Part shown: one piece after another, positions 44,525 to 55,130 of the stretch
Numbering within the stretch: position 1 is the stretch's first letter
Layout of the letters: every line of letters starts with the position of its first letter
Assembly: GCA_961205875.1 (NCBI GenBank)
Contig: OY540817.1
Span: 17,333,001-17,397,000, forward strand
DNA length: 64,000 bases
Reading direction: 5' to 3'
Origin: Sialis fuliginosa
Lineage: Eukaryota; Arthropoda; Insecta; Megaloptera; Sialidae
Position numbers and translations under genes: made by a program
The notes under the pieces: generated by a model
The model's database searches: none
What the model was told of the DNA's origin: nothing
The model's input: only the letters and a program-made list of their open reading frames with translations

Positions 44525-45190
44525 ACGAGATAAAATTCTGAATTTTTTTTTACAAATGCTCTAAATAGTTATCTTTGAAGGCCTTATAGATTCGTTTTGT
44601 TATTTTCATTTTTATAGCAACCAGATTTTTTTTTAAATTTAAAAAAATACGAAAACTTCAAAAACGGTTATTTTTAAACATAATACAAAAATATGTTGGG
44701 CACGAGATAGAATTCTGAATTTTTTTTTACAAATGCTCTAAATAGTTATCTTTGAAGGCCTTAATGATTCGTTTTGTTATTTTCATTTTTATAGCAACCA
44801 GAATTTTTTTTTTATTTAAAAAAATACGAAAACTTCAAAAACGGTTATTTTTTAAACATAATACAAAAATATGTTGGGCACGAGATAAAATTCTGAATTT
44901 TTTTTTTACAAATGCTCTAAATAGTTATCTTTGATGGCCTTATAGATTCGTTTTGTTATTTTCATTTTAATAGCAACCAGAATTTTTTATTTAAATTTAA
45001 AAAAATACGAAAACTTCAAAAACAGCTATTTTTTAAACAATACAAATATATGTTGGGCACGAGATAGAATTCTGATTTTTTTTTTATAATTGCTTTAAGT
45101 AATTAACTTTAAAGGCCAATTGGCTTTTTCTTGTTATTTTCATTTTTCTAGTCACCAGACTTTTTTTAAATCCTTAAAAGTGTAAAAACT
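44525..45190. repeat. 178-bp tandem units in the left foldback arm (four units)
   Basis: The marker ACGAGATA(G/A)AATTCTGA recurs at 44525, 44702, 44880 and 45059, spacings of 177, 178 and 179. Each unit contains AAATGCTCTAAATAGTTATC, TTGAAGGCCTTA and ACGAAAACTTCAAAAACGG. The fourth unit is the most diverged. Confidence 0.92.
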
Positions 45191-45659
45191 CAGATATTGT
45201 ACTAATCAATACTAAAGAGAATCTAAATTAACAAATCTTACACTTAATAATAGTATTTACTACTTCGGATTGAGTTTGATATTTTTTCAACTTTTTGATC
45301 AATTTCATTTTTTCTCTTTGATAGGTAAAGGTAGTTTTTTAATTACAACAGGAGATTCATTCAAAACAGCACAAACTTGGTTGATTTTTCAAATACAGGG
45401 TTCAAATATTTCATCCCTGATATAGTAAATAATGAATTTTTTTGGACATCACGACAATATTCATAATGAAAAGAAATATTTATAAAAAACATATAATATT
45501 AAACCTTTCAGAGAAGAATAATAACTATACTTCAAAATCAATTTAACAATTAATATATTTGTATGCTTTAACATCATAAATATAATAATAATAATAATAA
45601 TAATATTAATAATATAACACATAATTTTTTTTTGTTTATTTTCGAAAATACATGATTTT

Positions 45660-46147
45660 GGAGATTTTACACTTTTAAGGAATTAAAAAAAATCTGGTAA
45701 CTAGAAAAATGAAAATAACATGAAAAAGCCAATTGGCCTTTAAAGTTAATTACTTAAAGCAATTATAAAAAAAATTTCAAAATTCTATCTCGTGCCCAAC
45801 ATATTTTTGTATTGTTTAAAAAATAACCGTTTTTGAAGTTTTCGTATTTTTTTAAATTTAAAAAAAATTCTGGTTGCTATAAAAATGAAAATAACAAAAC
45901 GAATCATTAAGGCCTTCAAAGATAACTATTTAGAGCATTTGTAAAAAAAAATTCAGAATTCTATCTCGTGCCCAACATATTTTTGTATTATGTTTAAAAA
46001 TAACCGTTTTTGAAGTTTTCGTATTTTTTTAAATTTAAAAAAAAAATCTGGTTGCTATAAAAATGAAAATAACAAAACGAATCTATAAGGCCTTCAAAGA
46101 TAACTATTTAGAGCATTTGTAAAAAAAAAATCAGAATTTTATCTCGT
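45660..46147. repeat. 178-bp tandem units in the right foldback arm (three units)
   Basis: The reverse-complement marker TCTCGTGCCCAAC, or TCTCGTCCCCCAC at the outer unit, recurs at 45788, 45964 and 46142, spacings of 176 and 178. The right arm has one unit fewer than the left, which accounts for most of the difference in arm length. Confidence 0.9.
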
Positions 46148-46866
46148 CCCCCACATAACTTTTTTTTGCTTCGAAAACAGCTGATTTTGGTGTTTTCGTG
46201 ATTTTTGCGATATTTAACTAAATTTTTTTAATAAAAGATGTGCATCAATCAAGCTGATTTTTTGTGGGTACTGAGTACTATAAATGAACATAACTTACAC
46301 ATAATTATAGCTTTCTCAGTTTAACCTTAGAGCCACAATAAATTTCGAAAAATGGAAAAAATGACAATTTTATTAATAAATTTGAAAAGCCTCTATCTAC
46401 AAAAAAAATAATTTAAACTTTAAATTGTGCTAGATCAATTAAAACTAGATTCTTTAGTCTTTCAAATGACATTAAGCTCGTTGTAATTGCTTTATTAGAA
46501 CGCGTGCTATAGCGAGTTGAAAAAACGTTGAAAATCGACGAAATCTTCATATCTTAAGAGGGTAAAACGGTCACCACCCCCGAACTATGGCCATTAAAAT
46601 TTTTCTAAGTACAGTTTCTGCTATCTAATAAGTATAATAACAACTGATTAAACTTTCATCAAAATTAAAAATGGTGCAACTTCAGCACCTTGATGATTTT
46701 ATATGGAATGACCCCATTAGCAAATTTGCATGCTTTTGGTGTAAAGAAAAATCTATTATTTTTACGTAGTTATTGCTGCATTATTCAGGGGTGGTTCGAA
46801 TATATTCTGATATATACTTCTTAAGAGGTATCAAGAGAAGTTAAAATACGAAATTTAAAAAAAAAA

Positions 46867-47345
46867 TACTGGCACCAGTTATGGCCGCTATAAGAGCAAC
46901 TGTTTTTGTGTGATTGACGGGCTTCTTTTGTGTAATTCTCATCAACTCATGTTATTAAAAAAACAAGTAACTCTTTATTTAATCAATTTTTTTACCGCAA
47001 AGATAGTTTATTTTTTAAATTATAACCTTTTATTTTGTTTATGTTTTTCTCTACTAATGGATAAAGTAAAACCAATAATGAGCACGCAGTGATGGACACT
47101 TGCTAATGATTAAAAAATGATGAGTACTAGATAGATATAAAATAAGAAATCGTCAAATTTGAAACAATGTAAAGCAGTTGCTATGGTAATATAATAATTA
47201 ATAAATAAATTATACTAATAATTAGTTTAAATGTCCACCATTTTGACACCTATTGGCCGATTGTCATCAAATCATGCTGTAAGACAGTTAAATGTATATA
47301 GATTAATATTCAGAAATGGTAGTAATCAATTATCAACTATATTTT
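46867..47345. mobile_element. MITE A, copy 6
   Basis: It begins TACTGGCACCAGTTATGGCC, with the outer AGG lost, and follows the family to TCAGAAATGGTAGTAATCAA. The right terminus is missing. Confidence 0.8.
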
Positions 47346-49139
47346 TAATTTACTGGGGCCATATCTAAGAATTACTTATTTTAATAGTAATTTTAACGAT
47401 TCAGTAATACTTATAATAATTATAATTTTCTCGAGCTTAACTACTTTTTTTCAACTAGTACTTATTTTTCAAGAGAGTCGATTTCTCTCCACGACATCTG
47501 CGACATGTTTTTTTTATAAGGTACCTACTAGCGAAGGTAATCGGTTTTTATTTCCTGTTCAACCCTTTGACGTTTATTCAATTTCAGCTCCGCACCAACG
47601 GTGTAAAGCACAAAAGAAAAGTCATCATCCCACATTTAGAGGGTATGTATTGTGTATCTATACACTCTATACTCTACACCAGCGGTACTAGACATTTTTA
47701 TGAACACGCCTCCTCTACATCCAATATTTCAGCTTCATTTATTTTTCAAATATAGATTTCTACATGTACTTATATTTTGAAATTAATAATATGAGTTATT
47801 GATATGTGTCGCGATGGTAGCGACGCGTTCAGTGGTTAAAATCGAAACTAATGCAATCGGGATAATTGTCAACAATTAAATCAGTGGTTATATTATACGT
47901 TTAACAATTAGAGTATTTAATTTATTTTATTAAGAAAACAAGTATAACTAATGAAAAATATTAAAAGTACTTAGAAAATGGCTGGTGCTAGGTTTTCTTA
48001 AAAAAAAAATGTATTATACTGTTGCGTATATATAATTATATATAAAGGTTAGGTTATTTCTTTTTTTATAAAATTAAAAACCTAATAATTAGTATAACGC
48101 TTAGTTCTAGATAACTGATATAATTCTTTAAATAAACAGTATAATTGTACATAAATAGATACTGCTTTCAATAAATAAGTGAATTAATAATAATTTGATT
48201 TAAGAGTTTGTGTGCTTACAACAGTAGAAGAAATCAAAAACTAGAACCGAAAAAAGCTCTTAATTCTTTTAGTTTAATAATTAAAAACAAAATTGTGATA
48301 TAGGTATGTATTTTTTATAATCAAACTCTTAATTTTATTAAATATAAAATAAAATTATAAATTGGAGGAAAATAATTGTGTTAACCTGGGGGCCAAAATA
48401 CCTAGCTAATGAAGGATAACTAAAACATGTATTATTTTATATAATTTTTTATAGGGAATATTAATTTGGTCAATAAAAATAAAGAACATTTCTGCATGGT
48501 GTGGTATTGAAATAAAAATTAATAAATAATTATGTTTAACAATTTACCCTAAATAAATAAATTTATTTTAGTCTTTGGCTCTTAAAGTGTATAAAAACTG
48601 CACTAAAATAATTAAATTTTTATCAGAACTTATACAAAAAAAGTTATTTGTCATGTTATGAAATCAAATCTATTCCCCAGCATCTCCACCATAATAAATA
48701 TTTAAGTTTAATTCACACAACTGTTACGTTAACGAATTCAAGTTGTTACAAGCTACTTATGTTACTAGATGTTGCCGAATGTTGCACCTTGTTTTCCAAG
48801 TTGAGCGGTGAAAATCAAAGAGAAAATGACAATATCATGTGTCGATGCTAAAGTTCCTTTAGTATGGGAAGTTGCTACTAATTGATCATATTTGGACACT
48901 GTGTTGCTAGTGACGCCTGATCTGAGCTATCTATGACTTCTTTTTACCCCTTCCCCCCCAAAAGTTGGATATTGTTTTTTAGGGGGTGGGGGGGTAAGCG
49001 ACGTGCAATTATTATGTTTTTTTGTAAATTTTTACTCTTAAAAATTCTTTAATTTTTGTAAACTGATGTTAAAGCTCACAAACAAATTATAAAATGTTAC
49101 CACGAGTCTAGTCAGAGATAAAGAAAAATAAAAAGTGAG
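47346..49139. other. AT-rich spacer
   Basis: No gene recognised. Short mixed-composition patches occur at 47570-47720 and 48650-48860 without known motifs; a G run lies at about 48980-48993. Confidence 0.4.
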
Positions 49140-49141
49140 TA

Positions 49142-49294
49142 CAGTGAAACCTCGTTAGTACGTTTTTTTTAGATCCAGGCATTGTTCCATAAGACCCCAT
49201 GGACCCCATGTTAAAATATTTCGTTAGGACGTTTTTCTCGTTAATACGTATTTTCTCTCAGACCCTTTAAAAGCGTACTAACGAGGTTCCACTG
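49142..49294. mobile_element. 153-bp pogo-type MITE
   Basis: TA flanks both sides (49140-49141 and 49295-49296). The ends are CAGTGAAACCTCGTTAGTACG and, reverse-complemented, CAGTGGAACCTCGTTAGTACG. The CAGTG-AACCTCGTTA type of end is known from pogo/Tigger transposons. Internal CGTTAGGACGTTTTTCTCG repeats the terminal motif. Confidence 0.9.
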
Positions 49295-49639
49295 TATTCC
49301 TATATTTTTTTAAATAAATAATACGATCTTAATCACATCAAAGAAACTTAAAATCAATTTTGAATTTTAAGAACACCAAGTAAAGTTATATTAGGTCAAC
49401 TTAATTTTTGAGGTTCGTACTGCCCCCTCCCCCCCCTAGAAAAAATTGTTTCCGGCACCGTTGCATGTTGCCATTTGTTACTATAAATATAAGAATGTCT
49501 AAAAGTTAGAAATCATTAATAAGTGTACTTTGTATTTCAACTTCAATAAAAATTTGATACACCTATTTAATAACTACATTTTGCGCTCTTGATCAGATAG
49601 TCAATAAATAAATATAACAAACGCTAATAAATAAAACAA

Positions 49640-49860
49640 ACAATTCCGATCAAGTTAACTAAACATAGACAACCCGCTTTGCATGCAAGTAGTGACTTGT
49701 TTATCGGCGTGTAGCTGATTGGCTGTCCGTAGCGCCTCCCCCCTGTAATGGCTGCGCCTTCAATGACTGCTGTTGTTTTACACTGCACCGAACGCACCCC
49801 ACATACGTGTCTGTTTACTTTGTTTACACTGTACAGGTATATGTACTATGTTTACATACA
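49640..49860. other. GC-richer single-copy island 15
   Basis: GTTTATCGGCGTGTAGCTGA, TTGGCTGTCCGTAGCGCCTC and CTGTAATGGCTGCGCCTTCA, with GATTGGC and TAAT cores. Single-copy and non-coding. Candidate regulatory element. Confidence 0.28.
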
Positions 49861-50287
49861 TATATATCGAGTTAATTGTGTTTTGATTAAATTTGATTCG
49901 ACTGGAATTTATGGCGATTGAATTTAAATGGTTTATTAGAATTTATGATACCTATTGATTTGTTTATTGATGAAGATTTATTGTAGTTTATGATTATAAT
50001 AGTGGTATTATTGAAATTAAATTCAGTTACTATTGATTTGGTCAACTAAAGACTTTTGCTGAATTTCATGAAGTCAAAATATTAGAGCATTAGTGATAAA
50101 CGTAAAATGTTTAATTTTCACCATAACTCAGTCTATCAACATAATCAATTATCAGATGTATTAGTAAAATGAATGAAATATATACAAAATAACATGAGAA
50201 ACATGAAACTACTATTTAAGAATTTAAGAAAAATAGATTTTTTCTTATCTAACAATCCAAGTTATCCCCATAAAAATATGTAGAATC

Positions 50288-50610
50288 GCATGCAGAAGTG
50301 GTCGACCAGTTTTCATTCAAAGTCTCCACCCATTTGATTATTATAATATTTAAATCATTTCTACATGTACCAAACAAAGACAGATATTTTGAAACCCATT
50401 TGCTAGATAAAGAAGTACTCTTCGTTTATAGTATTATATATATTTGTGCCATTAAATTATTATGTAATCTATTGTAAATTGTATAAATAAATTTTGTGGC
50501 AAAAAATATTTGATATTCCGAATTTTAGTAGATATATGTTCAATATATATTTTTTAATCTGTTGTAAGCGATTCTGACATTTAGGGTGGAAGACGACTTC
50601 TGAAGCCCAT
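50288..50610. mobile_element. MITE B-related variant (about 320 bp)
   Basis: It starts ATGCAGAAGTGGTCGACCAG and contains the shared TTTAAATCATTTCTACATG, CAAACAAAGACAGATATTTTG and TTTGCTAGATAAAGAA. It ends GGTGGAAGACGACTTCTGAAG. The terminal text differs from copies 1 and 2 but pairs with the inverted copy at 55131-55566. Confidence 0.75.
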
Positions 50611-50989
50611 AGTACCTAACAATAAAAGTTAAATTTCAAAATCTAGTACCTACTTCCTTTTAAATAATGTTTCACAAAATAACTACAACAAGTAAAAGTT
50701 ACCAAAATTTAAACAGTTGGCTCTAGTGAAATTAAATAGTGATAGAAAGTTATCTGTCACTACATTCAGGTAGGAGATACATATACACTTGATAATTATC
50801 AATTACTAATATCAATTTATAAAATAGTTTGTTAGTCGGTTGGACTTTTGAAGAGTCGAAGTATTATTATTATAAAAAATTACCATTGTACCTACAATTT
50901 TTCTAAAATTTTAAAGAAGTATATATTTTTTGCTTTATACAACATATAATTGTTTAATTAATCAAGTGAAACATTTATATGTTGTACCT

Positions 50990-51140
50990 ACATGTGCCCT
51001 CCTAGTTTCGGCCCTGCTTACGCATTAAGGACGATCGGCAGCCCCACTTTATTCGTTGGTGCTTTTAATACCAACATTAAAAATTCATTTCCACTTCGGT
51101 ATCGCCACCACCCTAGGGTTATCTACTGAAGGGTTTCATG
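50990..51140. other. GC-richer single-copy island 16
   Basis: TTTCGGCCCTGCTTACGCATTA, AGGACGATCGGCAGCCCCAC and CACTTCGGTATCGCCACCAC, with TTTTAATACCAACATTAAAA as a partial palindrome. Lies 1.2 kb from the homeodomain exon. Candidate regulatory element. Confidence 0.28.
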
Positions 51141-51718
51141 GTAGTTTATAAACACACATACACACGCATGCACTCACATGTGTGCAATGACTGTGTATGT
51201 GTGAAATGAAAAAAAGTCTAAATTATATATGATAGTATGTACCTAAATCCAATCTTAAAATTTTTTTATTTTAGGTAGAATTTTTATGAAATGTTTTTTT
51301 TTTGTTTTAATTAGGTGTGCAATAAAAATTTAACAGGCGTTTTATAATGGTATAAGTCAGGTTCTGAAATAAATAAACTAACTATTCAATATAATATATT
51401 CATATTAACTCTCTTAGTATCATTTAAAAAATGAGAACCACCCTATACAAAATTTTTTAGCATTTTTTTAGTGATATAATTTTTTTAATAATAAATAATT
51501 TTTGATAATTCTTCTGTATTTTATTGAGAAAAACTCTTATCCTTATATAAATATAAAACTTTTCGTTTTCAAATCAAGTTTAATATTTTAGAAAAAAAAT
51601 CTTTAATGATGGTATAAATTTTGAAATTTTATGTATTACACAAAAAATTGGGACTCCGAATAATTATTCTTCCAAGCCCCCGACTATCCATAGAGATAAT
51701 TTATATATATAAAAATGT

Positions 51719-51959
51719 CATAGACATAGAGCACGGACCACGCATTCTATATTAACATAATGGTGTAATTTTTTTCCAAAACAGTGAGAGAGATGCAATA
51801 GGTTTGGGATATATCTATCTCGTTTTCTAATAAGAATGAAATATAACCACTCCTGTTTAAGAAAAGTTTAATAAGTATATCCCAAACCATTTTCTATCTC
51901 TTTCTTTTGAAACGGCTCTATTTTTGAGTCAGATGTGCAGTCCATTCTCTATATCTATG
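51719..51959. mobile_element. hAT element H, short copy (241 bp)
   Basis: Left end CATAGACATAGAGCACGGAC; right end, reverse-complemented, CATAGATATAGAGAATGGAC. The interior contains CAGTGAGAGAGATGCAATAGG and TATCTATCTCGTTTTC as in 27957-28713. The next element inserted exactly at its right end. Confidence 0.8.
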
Positions 51960-51960
51960 G

Positions 51961-52182
51961 CAGGGCCGTAACTACAGGCTCGGGGGTCTCCCAGAATATG
52001 CAAAAATATTTTTTTTTAATTCTTACTTGGAAATTTAACACTCATTACTAATTTTGATTTTAATAACTTTTTTTGTCACCAATTCGAATTTTCATGAATA
52101 ATAAGTTGGCAATGAAAAAAAATCATTAAAATCAAAATTTTGCCCCCCTTACTCTAGCTACCCGGTGGTAGTTACGGCCCTG
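51961..52182. mobile_element. hAT-type MITE (222 bp), CAGGGCCGTAACTA family
   Basis: The octamer ATCTATGG flanks both sides (51953-51960 and 52183-52190). The ends are CAGGGCCGTAACTACAGG and, reverse-complemented, CAGGGCCGTAACTACCACC. It lies 161 bp from the homeodomain exon, inside the giant intron near its donor. Relative of 974-1222. Confidence 0.95.
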
Positions 52183-52343
52183 ATCTATGGCCACTGTATA
52201 TAGTTGCGTCTATAATCTCATAAAAATTATTTATAAGTTACCTGACAGTTAAAATAGTTAAACCCTTTCATTAAAATCATACTTCATAAACCATGGAACA
52301 AAAAACATAAAACATATGTTGAAAATAATGAGAAATAACTGAC

Positions 52344-52467
52344 CTGTATCCTATCTTCGGGCAGATCCGTTTTAAGGGACAGCATTTCCCTGGCGTAGAC
52401 ATCCGGGTAGTGCGCGTCCTTAAACGCCTTCTCCAGCTCCTCCAGCTGGTATGAGGTGAAGATCGTC
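52344..52467 (-). CDS. Vsx: Vsx homeobox gene, main homeodomain exon
   Basis: The acceptor CTCCTGCGGCAG is followed by G ACG ATC TTC ACC; the first G completes the Arg codon (homeodomain residue 5) begun in the exon at 53553. The exon then encodes [29 protein letters not shown] and [12 protein letters not shown], homeodomain residues 6-46, covering helices 1 and 2 and the start of helix 3. It ends CAG|GTCAGT in phase 0. The text is essentially the canonical Vsx/Chx10 homeodomain, and no unusual residue stands out. The 124-bp exon is GC-rich against AT-rich introns. The exon joins across 44.7 kb to VWFQNRR at 7612. Confidence is very high because both junction phases and the protein text agree. 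Confidence 0.97.
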
Positions 52468-52577
52468 CTGCCGCAGGAGCAAAAAAACCACGTAGGGTAG
52501 TTAGCACGTTCGGGACAGTTTACACTAACTTTTACATCTGTGCGTACTCACAACACTACAGATTTTTTAATTTAATA

Positions 52578-53038
52578 CAGTGCAACCTCAATATAACAAA
52601 ACTGAAGGGAAGTAGAAAATATTCGTTATACCGCAAGTAATTTGTTACAGTGAGGTTTGTTATATAAAGGTTAGGTTGGTCTACAATTCGTTATAACAAG
52701 GTAAGAATGTAACGATGTCTATTTTTATCGTTGTAGGATTCTCGTCTACATACTTAATGATTTCTCGTTTCTTTGCGACGGTTAAGGAACGCCTTTTTTT
52801 GTTTCTCAACCATTGCAACTTTAAAACTAGCAACAGTGGCAAACAGCAAAAAAACAATAATGATTGTTTTACGAAAAATTTAACGTGTCTGAACCTGTCG
52901 AAAAATTCGTTATAAAGAGGATGTTGACAAATGTATTTGTAATATAAAGGTATATTTTGCATTAGCTCTTACGGGCAGTTTTAGGGGATTTCGAAAAATT
53001 TGTTAAATCGAGGAAATCGTTATATTAAGGTTACACTG
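52578..53038. mobile_element. pogo/Tigger-type element, 461 bp
   Basis: TA flanks both sides (52576-52577 and 53039-53040). The ends are CAGTGCAACCTCAATATAAC and, reverse-complemented, CAGTGTAACCTTAATATAAC. The phrase TTCGTTATA recurs through the subterminal zones. It carries a minus-strand fragment of transposase. It sits between two homeodomain exons in the same orientation as the gene. Confidence 0.9.
52711..52812 (-). pseudogene. Transposase N-terminal fragment of the pogo/Tigger element
   Basis: Read on the minus strand the segment encodes RNKKRRSLTVAKKREIIKYV followed by DENPTTIKIDIV. A basic start, a short L-T/S-xxxK motif and a helix like KREIIKYVDEN match the first helix-turn-helix (CENP-B N-terminal/psq-like) of pogo-family transposases. 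The surrounding frame stays open for 93 codons, but most of the rest is translated noncoding element sequence. The DDE catalytic domain is absent, so this is a deletion derivative and cannot encode an active enzyme. Confidence 0.6.
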
Positions 53039-53139
53039 TATTTAAGATCTGGAAAAATATGTAATGTTTCCCCCTCTCTTCCCATGGGTTATAAGAAATA
53101 GGTTAATAAAATTTTGTTGGTTAAGCGTTGATTACATTG

Positions 53140-53512
53140 AGCGAGTTTACAAGCTACAATCCAGCGAGTTTACAAGCTGCTTGTAAATTCGCTCAGTGTA
53201 ATCATGTTCACTAGCTAACAAGCTGCTTGTAAACAATCTGCTACAAAAGTTGAAATCCGGGTTACTTTACTCGCTACTCGCTGGCTTGTAGGCTTGTTAG
53301 CTTGTAAACAAACCGTGTGTCATCGTAGTAACTACTTCACTAGCTGCTAGTATCTCGATGATTCCTGATTTCAGTGTCTACAAAATGTATTCACAACACG
53401 TGGTTTACTCGCTAGCTAGTTGGTTACTGAGCGAGTGGAAAGTTTTGTGTGTCATTATCACTATTTTACTATCTGACTCGCTCACTTGTAAACAAGCTGG
53501 CTCAATGTAATC
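53140..53512. mobile_element. 373-bp palindromic MITE with GATTACATTGAGC ends
   Basis: Left end GATTACATTGAGCGAGTTTA; right end, reverse-complemented, GATTACATTGAGCCAGCTTG. The left 66 bp (53140-53205) form a hairpin of their own, closing on CGCTCAGTGTAATC. Motifs GCTTGTAAAC and CTCGCT recur throughout. No target duplication could be fixed. Confidence 0.75.
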
Positions 53513-53552
53513 GAATGATTTTTGTAATAAATCGACCGAAAAAAATACTCAC

Positions 53553-53637
53553 CTATGACGTCTCTTCTTCTTTTTCTTTTTACTAAAACCTAATCCATCT
53601 ACGGTAAAGTCTTTCGATGAGTCCATTTGGCTAACGC
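53553..53637 (-). CDS. Vsx: Vsx homeobox gene, exon with basic lead-in to the homeodomain
   Basis: The acceptor CTTTGTTTCAG is followed by GC, completing a codon begun upstream, then VSQMDSSKDFTVDGLGF, SKKKKKKRRH and AG, the first two bases of homeodomain Arg5. It ends at the consensus donor GTGAGT. The acidic stretch and the Lys-rich run leading into RRHRTIFTS are standard for Vsx. The exon is 85 bp. The Met in SQMDSS is in frame, but the exon has a good acceptor and opens mid-codon, so it is not the first coding exon. The N-terminal exon with the family octapeptide was not found between here and 64000. Confidence 0.93.
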
Positions 53638-53734
53638 CTGAAACAAAGTAAAAATATAAAGAATATGTACCTAAATAATATTTTTTTTTATAATAATTTC
53701 TTACAAACTAACTGTTATTAAAATATAATATATG

Positions 53735-53815
53735 CAGGCCCTGAGAGAGCTTCAACGAGGCCCCGACAAACAATATTACAGGGGCCCCATACCTCTCCAT
53801 TTCGCGAGCGTGAAG
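53735..53815. mobile_element. hAT-end relic, CAGGCCCTGAGAGAG
   Basis: CAGGCCCTGAGAGAGCTTCAA and CGAGGCCCCGACAAACAATA, then CAGGGGCCCCATACCTC, resemble one end of a CAGGGCC-type hAT element. There is no partner end. Confidence 0.35.
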
Positions 53816-54099
53816 AAATACTTAACAAATTAAAATACATAGGTGAGTTTTATTTCTGACAAATCCCATAAAAATTTTTCATATACATAAAAAAAGAGCA
53901 TGAAATGGGAGTCGCATGTATACCGATATTTTACTATACTAACAAGAAAAAATGTATATATATACGAATCTGTCAATATTTGCATGCATCTGAAATAACA
54001 TTGAAATCCTTATGTACCGTACTGAACTTTTACACGCGGTATATGTATATGTATATAAGATTGTACAATTTCACAGAGCTGTTGCTGATAAAAACATCA

Positions 54100-54285
54100 C
54101 GGTCTGGAAGCTAATCCCAAAGCTCGCTTCAAAACGACCCGGGTAGTTGAACAACTCCCCCCCCCCGTCCCCTCCCTCTAAAACCCTATCTACATCAACA
54201 TCCCCGTCTTGTTTCCACGTCGTCTTACAGCAGCGACAAACTTTACTTCTTGCAACGGACAGTAGCAAAACACACTGATTATATT
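54100..54285. other. GC-richer island 17 with an 8-C run
   Basis: AAGCTCGCTTCAAAACGACC, CCCCCCCGTCCCCTCCCTC and CACGTCGTCTTACAGCAGCG. Single-copy. Open frames on the minus strand have no known motif. Candidate regulatory element. Confidence 0.22.
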
Positions 54286-54935
54286 GGGATCTACTAATTT
54301 ACTCCTCACAAAAAAGCTGTCGTGTGAACTGTGGAGACCACATGTAATTAAATATTGTAATATGTGGCGAAACATTGTCGAAATGATTTGTTTAACAATG
54401 TGCTTATTATGGGTCGTATTATGATACTTTGGCGGTGATTTTTGTTATTCAGAATTTAATGAGTGATAAACCCTTAGACAAGGAAAGATAAAGAACAAAT
54501 AACACATTATCTAGCGTTGTTACCATATTGCACCACAAGTCATTGGCGTGTCATTCAGATTTTAACATAAATATCAATTGTTTTGAATTATAAAATTAAT
54601 TAATAATAAATGTTTTATATTGTTTTTAAAAGTATTTTAGTGATAATTGATAACAGGGAAACGTCTATTTAGAACTATCATCTCTCAAACATACTAAATT
54701 CAATTGTAATTAAAACATATTTGCATATTATAAATTTTAAACGAACGCCTCTGGGAAATATGCATGGAAATGACGTAACTGACATTTATAAAAGATAGCT
54801 TTGGTTGTTATGTATTCATAGTCTTTCCTAATCTAAGAATAAACTAATGCAATGTTTTTGTTTATTAAAAATTGTTTTGTCATTAATTTCTAAGTCGACT
54901 TGGGAATTGGGTTCCTTGTCTGCATAACTAACTAT

Positions 54936-55010
54936 TGTCAATAATTAAGGTTTATATAACGGTACGGATCCCTCAGGGTGTGAATTTTACTCGCACTTGC
55001 CCTTATTTTA
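54936..55010. repeat. Lepidopteran-type repeat tail (ACTCGCACTTG)
   Basis: TTTATATAACGGTACGGATCC, CTCAGGGTGTGAATTTT and ACTCGCACTTGCCC resemble the widespread moth/butterfly tail in which a gene-like ACGGAACCCT phrase is followed by GACTCGCACTTGGCC. Supports the species guess. Confidence 0.6.
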
Positions 55011-55130
55011 ATTAATTAATATTTCTTTACCGGAACAAATGATTTTTTTTTGCGTGATTATGATTAATCATATAAGTCCGTAGTATTTTTTGAAACAGTT
55101 TTACTATTTTATGATAGAATTTTAAATAGG

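Larger units (their letters stand above)
43949..46714. mobile_element. 2,766-bp foldback element with long inverted arms
   Basis: The left arm (43949-45190) and right arm (45660-46714) are inverted copies separated by a loop of about 470 bp. From GTTGCACCATTTTTAATTTT inward the arms look identical over about 450 bp. The outermost tips (GTCATTCCATTTATAATC against GTCATTCCATATAAAATC) are more diverged. The inner part of each arm is a tandem array of 178-bp units. CATT borders both ends (43945-43948 and 46715-46718), a possible 4-bp target duplication. The loop (AATAATAATA tract near 45587) holds no recognisable gene. Arms made of tandem repeats recall Drosophila Foldback elements, but family membership is not established. 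Confidence 0.9.
7613..52343 (-). other. Giant Vsx intron (44,731 bp) splitting the homeodomain
   Basis: Donor GTCAGT (52343-52338) follows the codons for DRIQ, and the acceptor TTTATTTCAG ends at 7613 before VWFQ. The split between homeodomain residues 46 and 47 is a classic intron position of paired-class homeobox genes. The intron is mostly transposons and AT-rich filler, with single-copy GC-richer islands listed separately. No other coding exon or nested gene was recognised. Blank AT-rich stretches without assigned features include 9721-10232, 12321-13050, 17489-17999, 21441-22250, 25740-26620, 42640-42882, 43271-43948 and 47346-49139. Confidence 0.9.
52468..53552 (-). other. Vsx intron, 1,085 bp
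   Basis: Donor GTGAGT (53552-53547), acceptor GCGGCAG ending at 52468. Three quarters of it is transposon: a pogo/Tigger relic (52578-53038) and a palindromic element (53140-53512). The polypyrimidine tract is the T run just upstream of CTCCTGCGGCAG. Confidence 0.95.

Noticed and set aside
43949-46714. Possible assembly mirror artefact
   Set aside because: The arms differ in number of 178-bp units and at the tips, and the loop is unique, which fits a real element better than a mirrored read; still worth confirming with long reads.
53553-53637. ATG in SQMDSS as the start codon of the homeobox gene
   Set aside because: The exon has a clear acceptor and opens mid-codon, and the family normally has a longer N-terminus.
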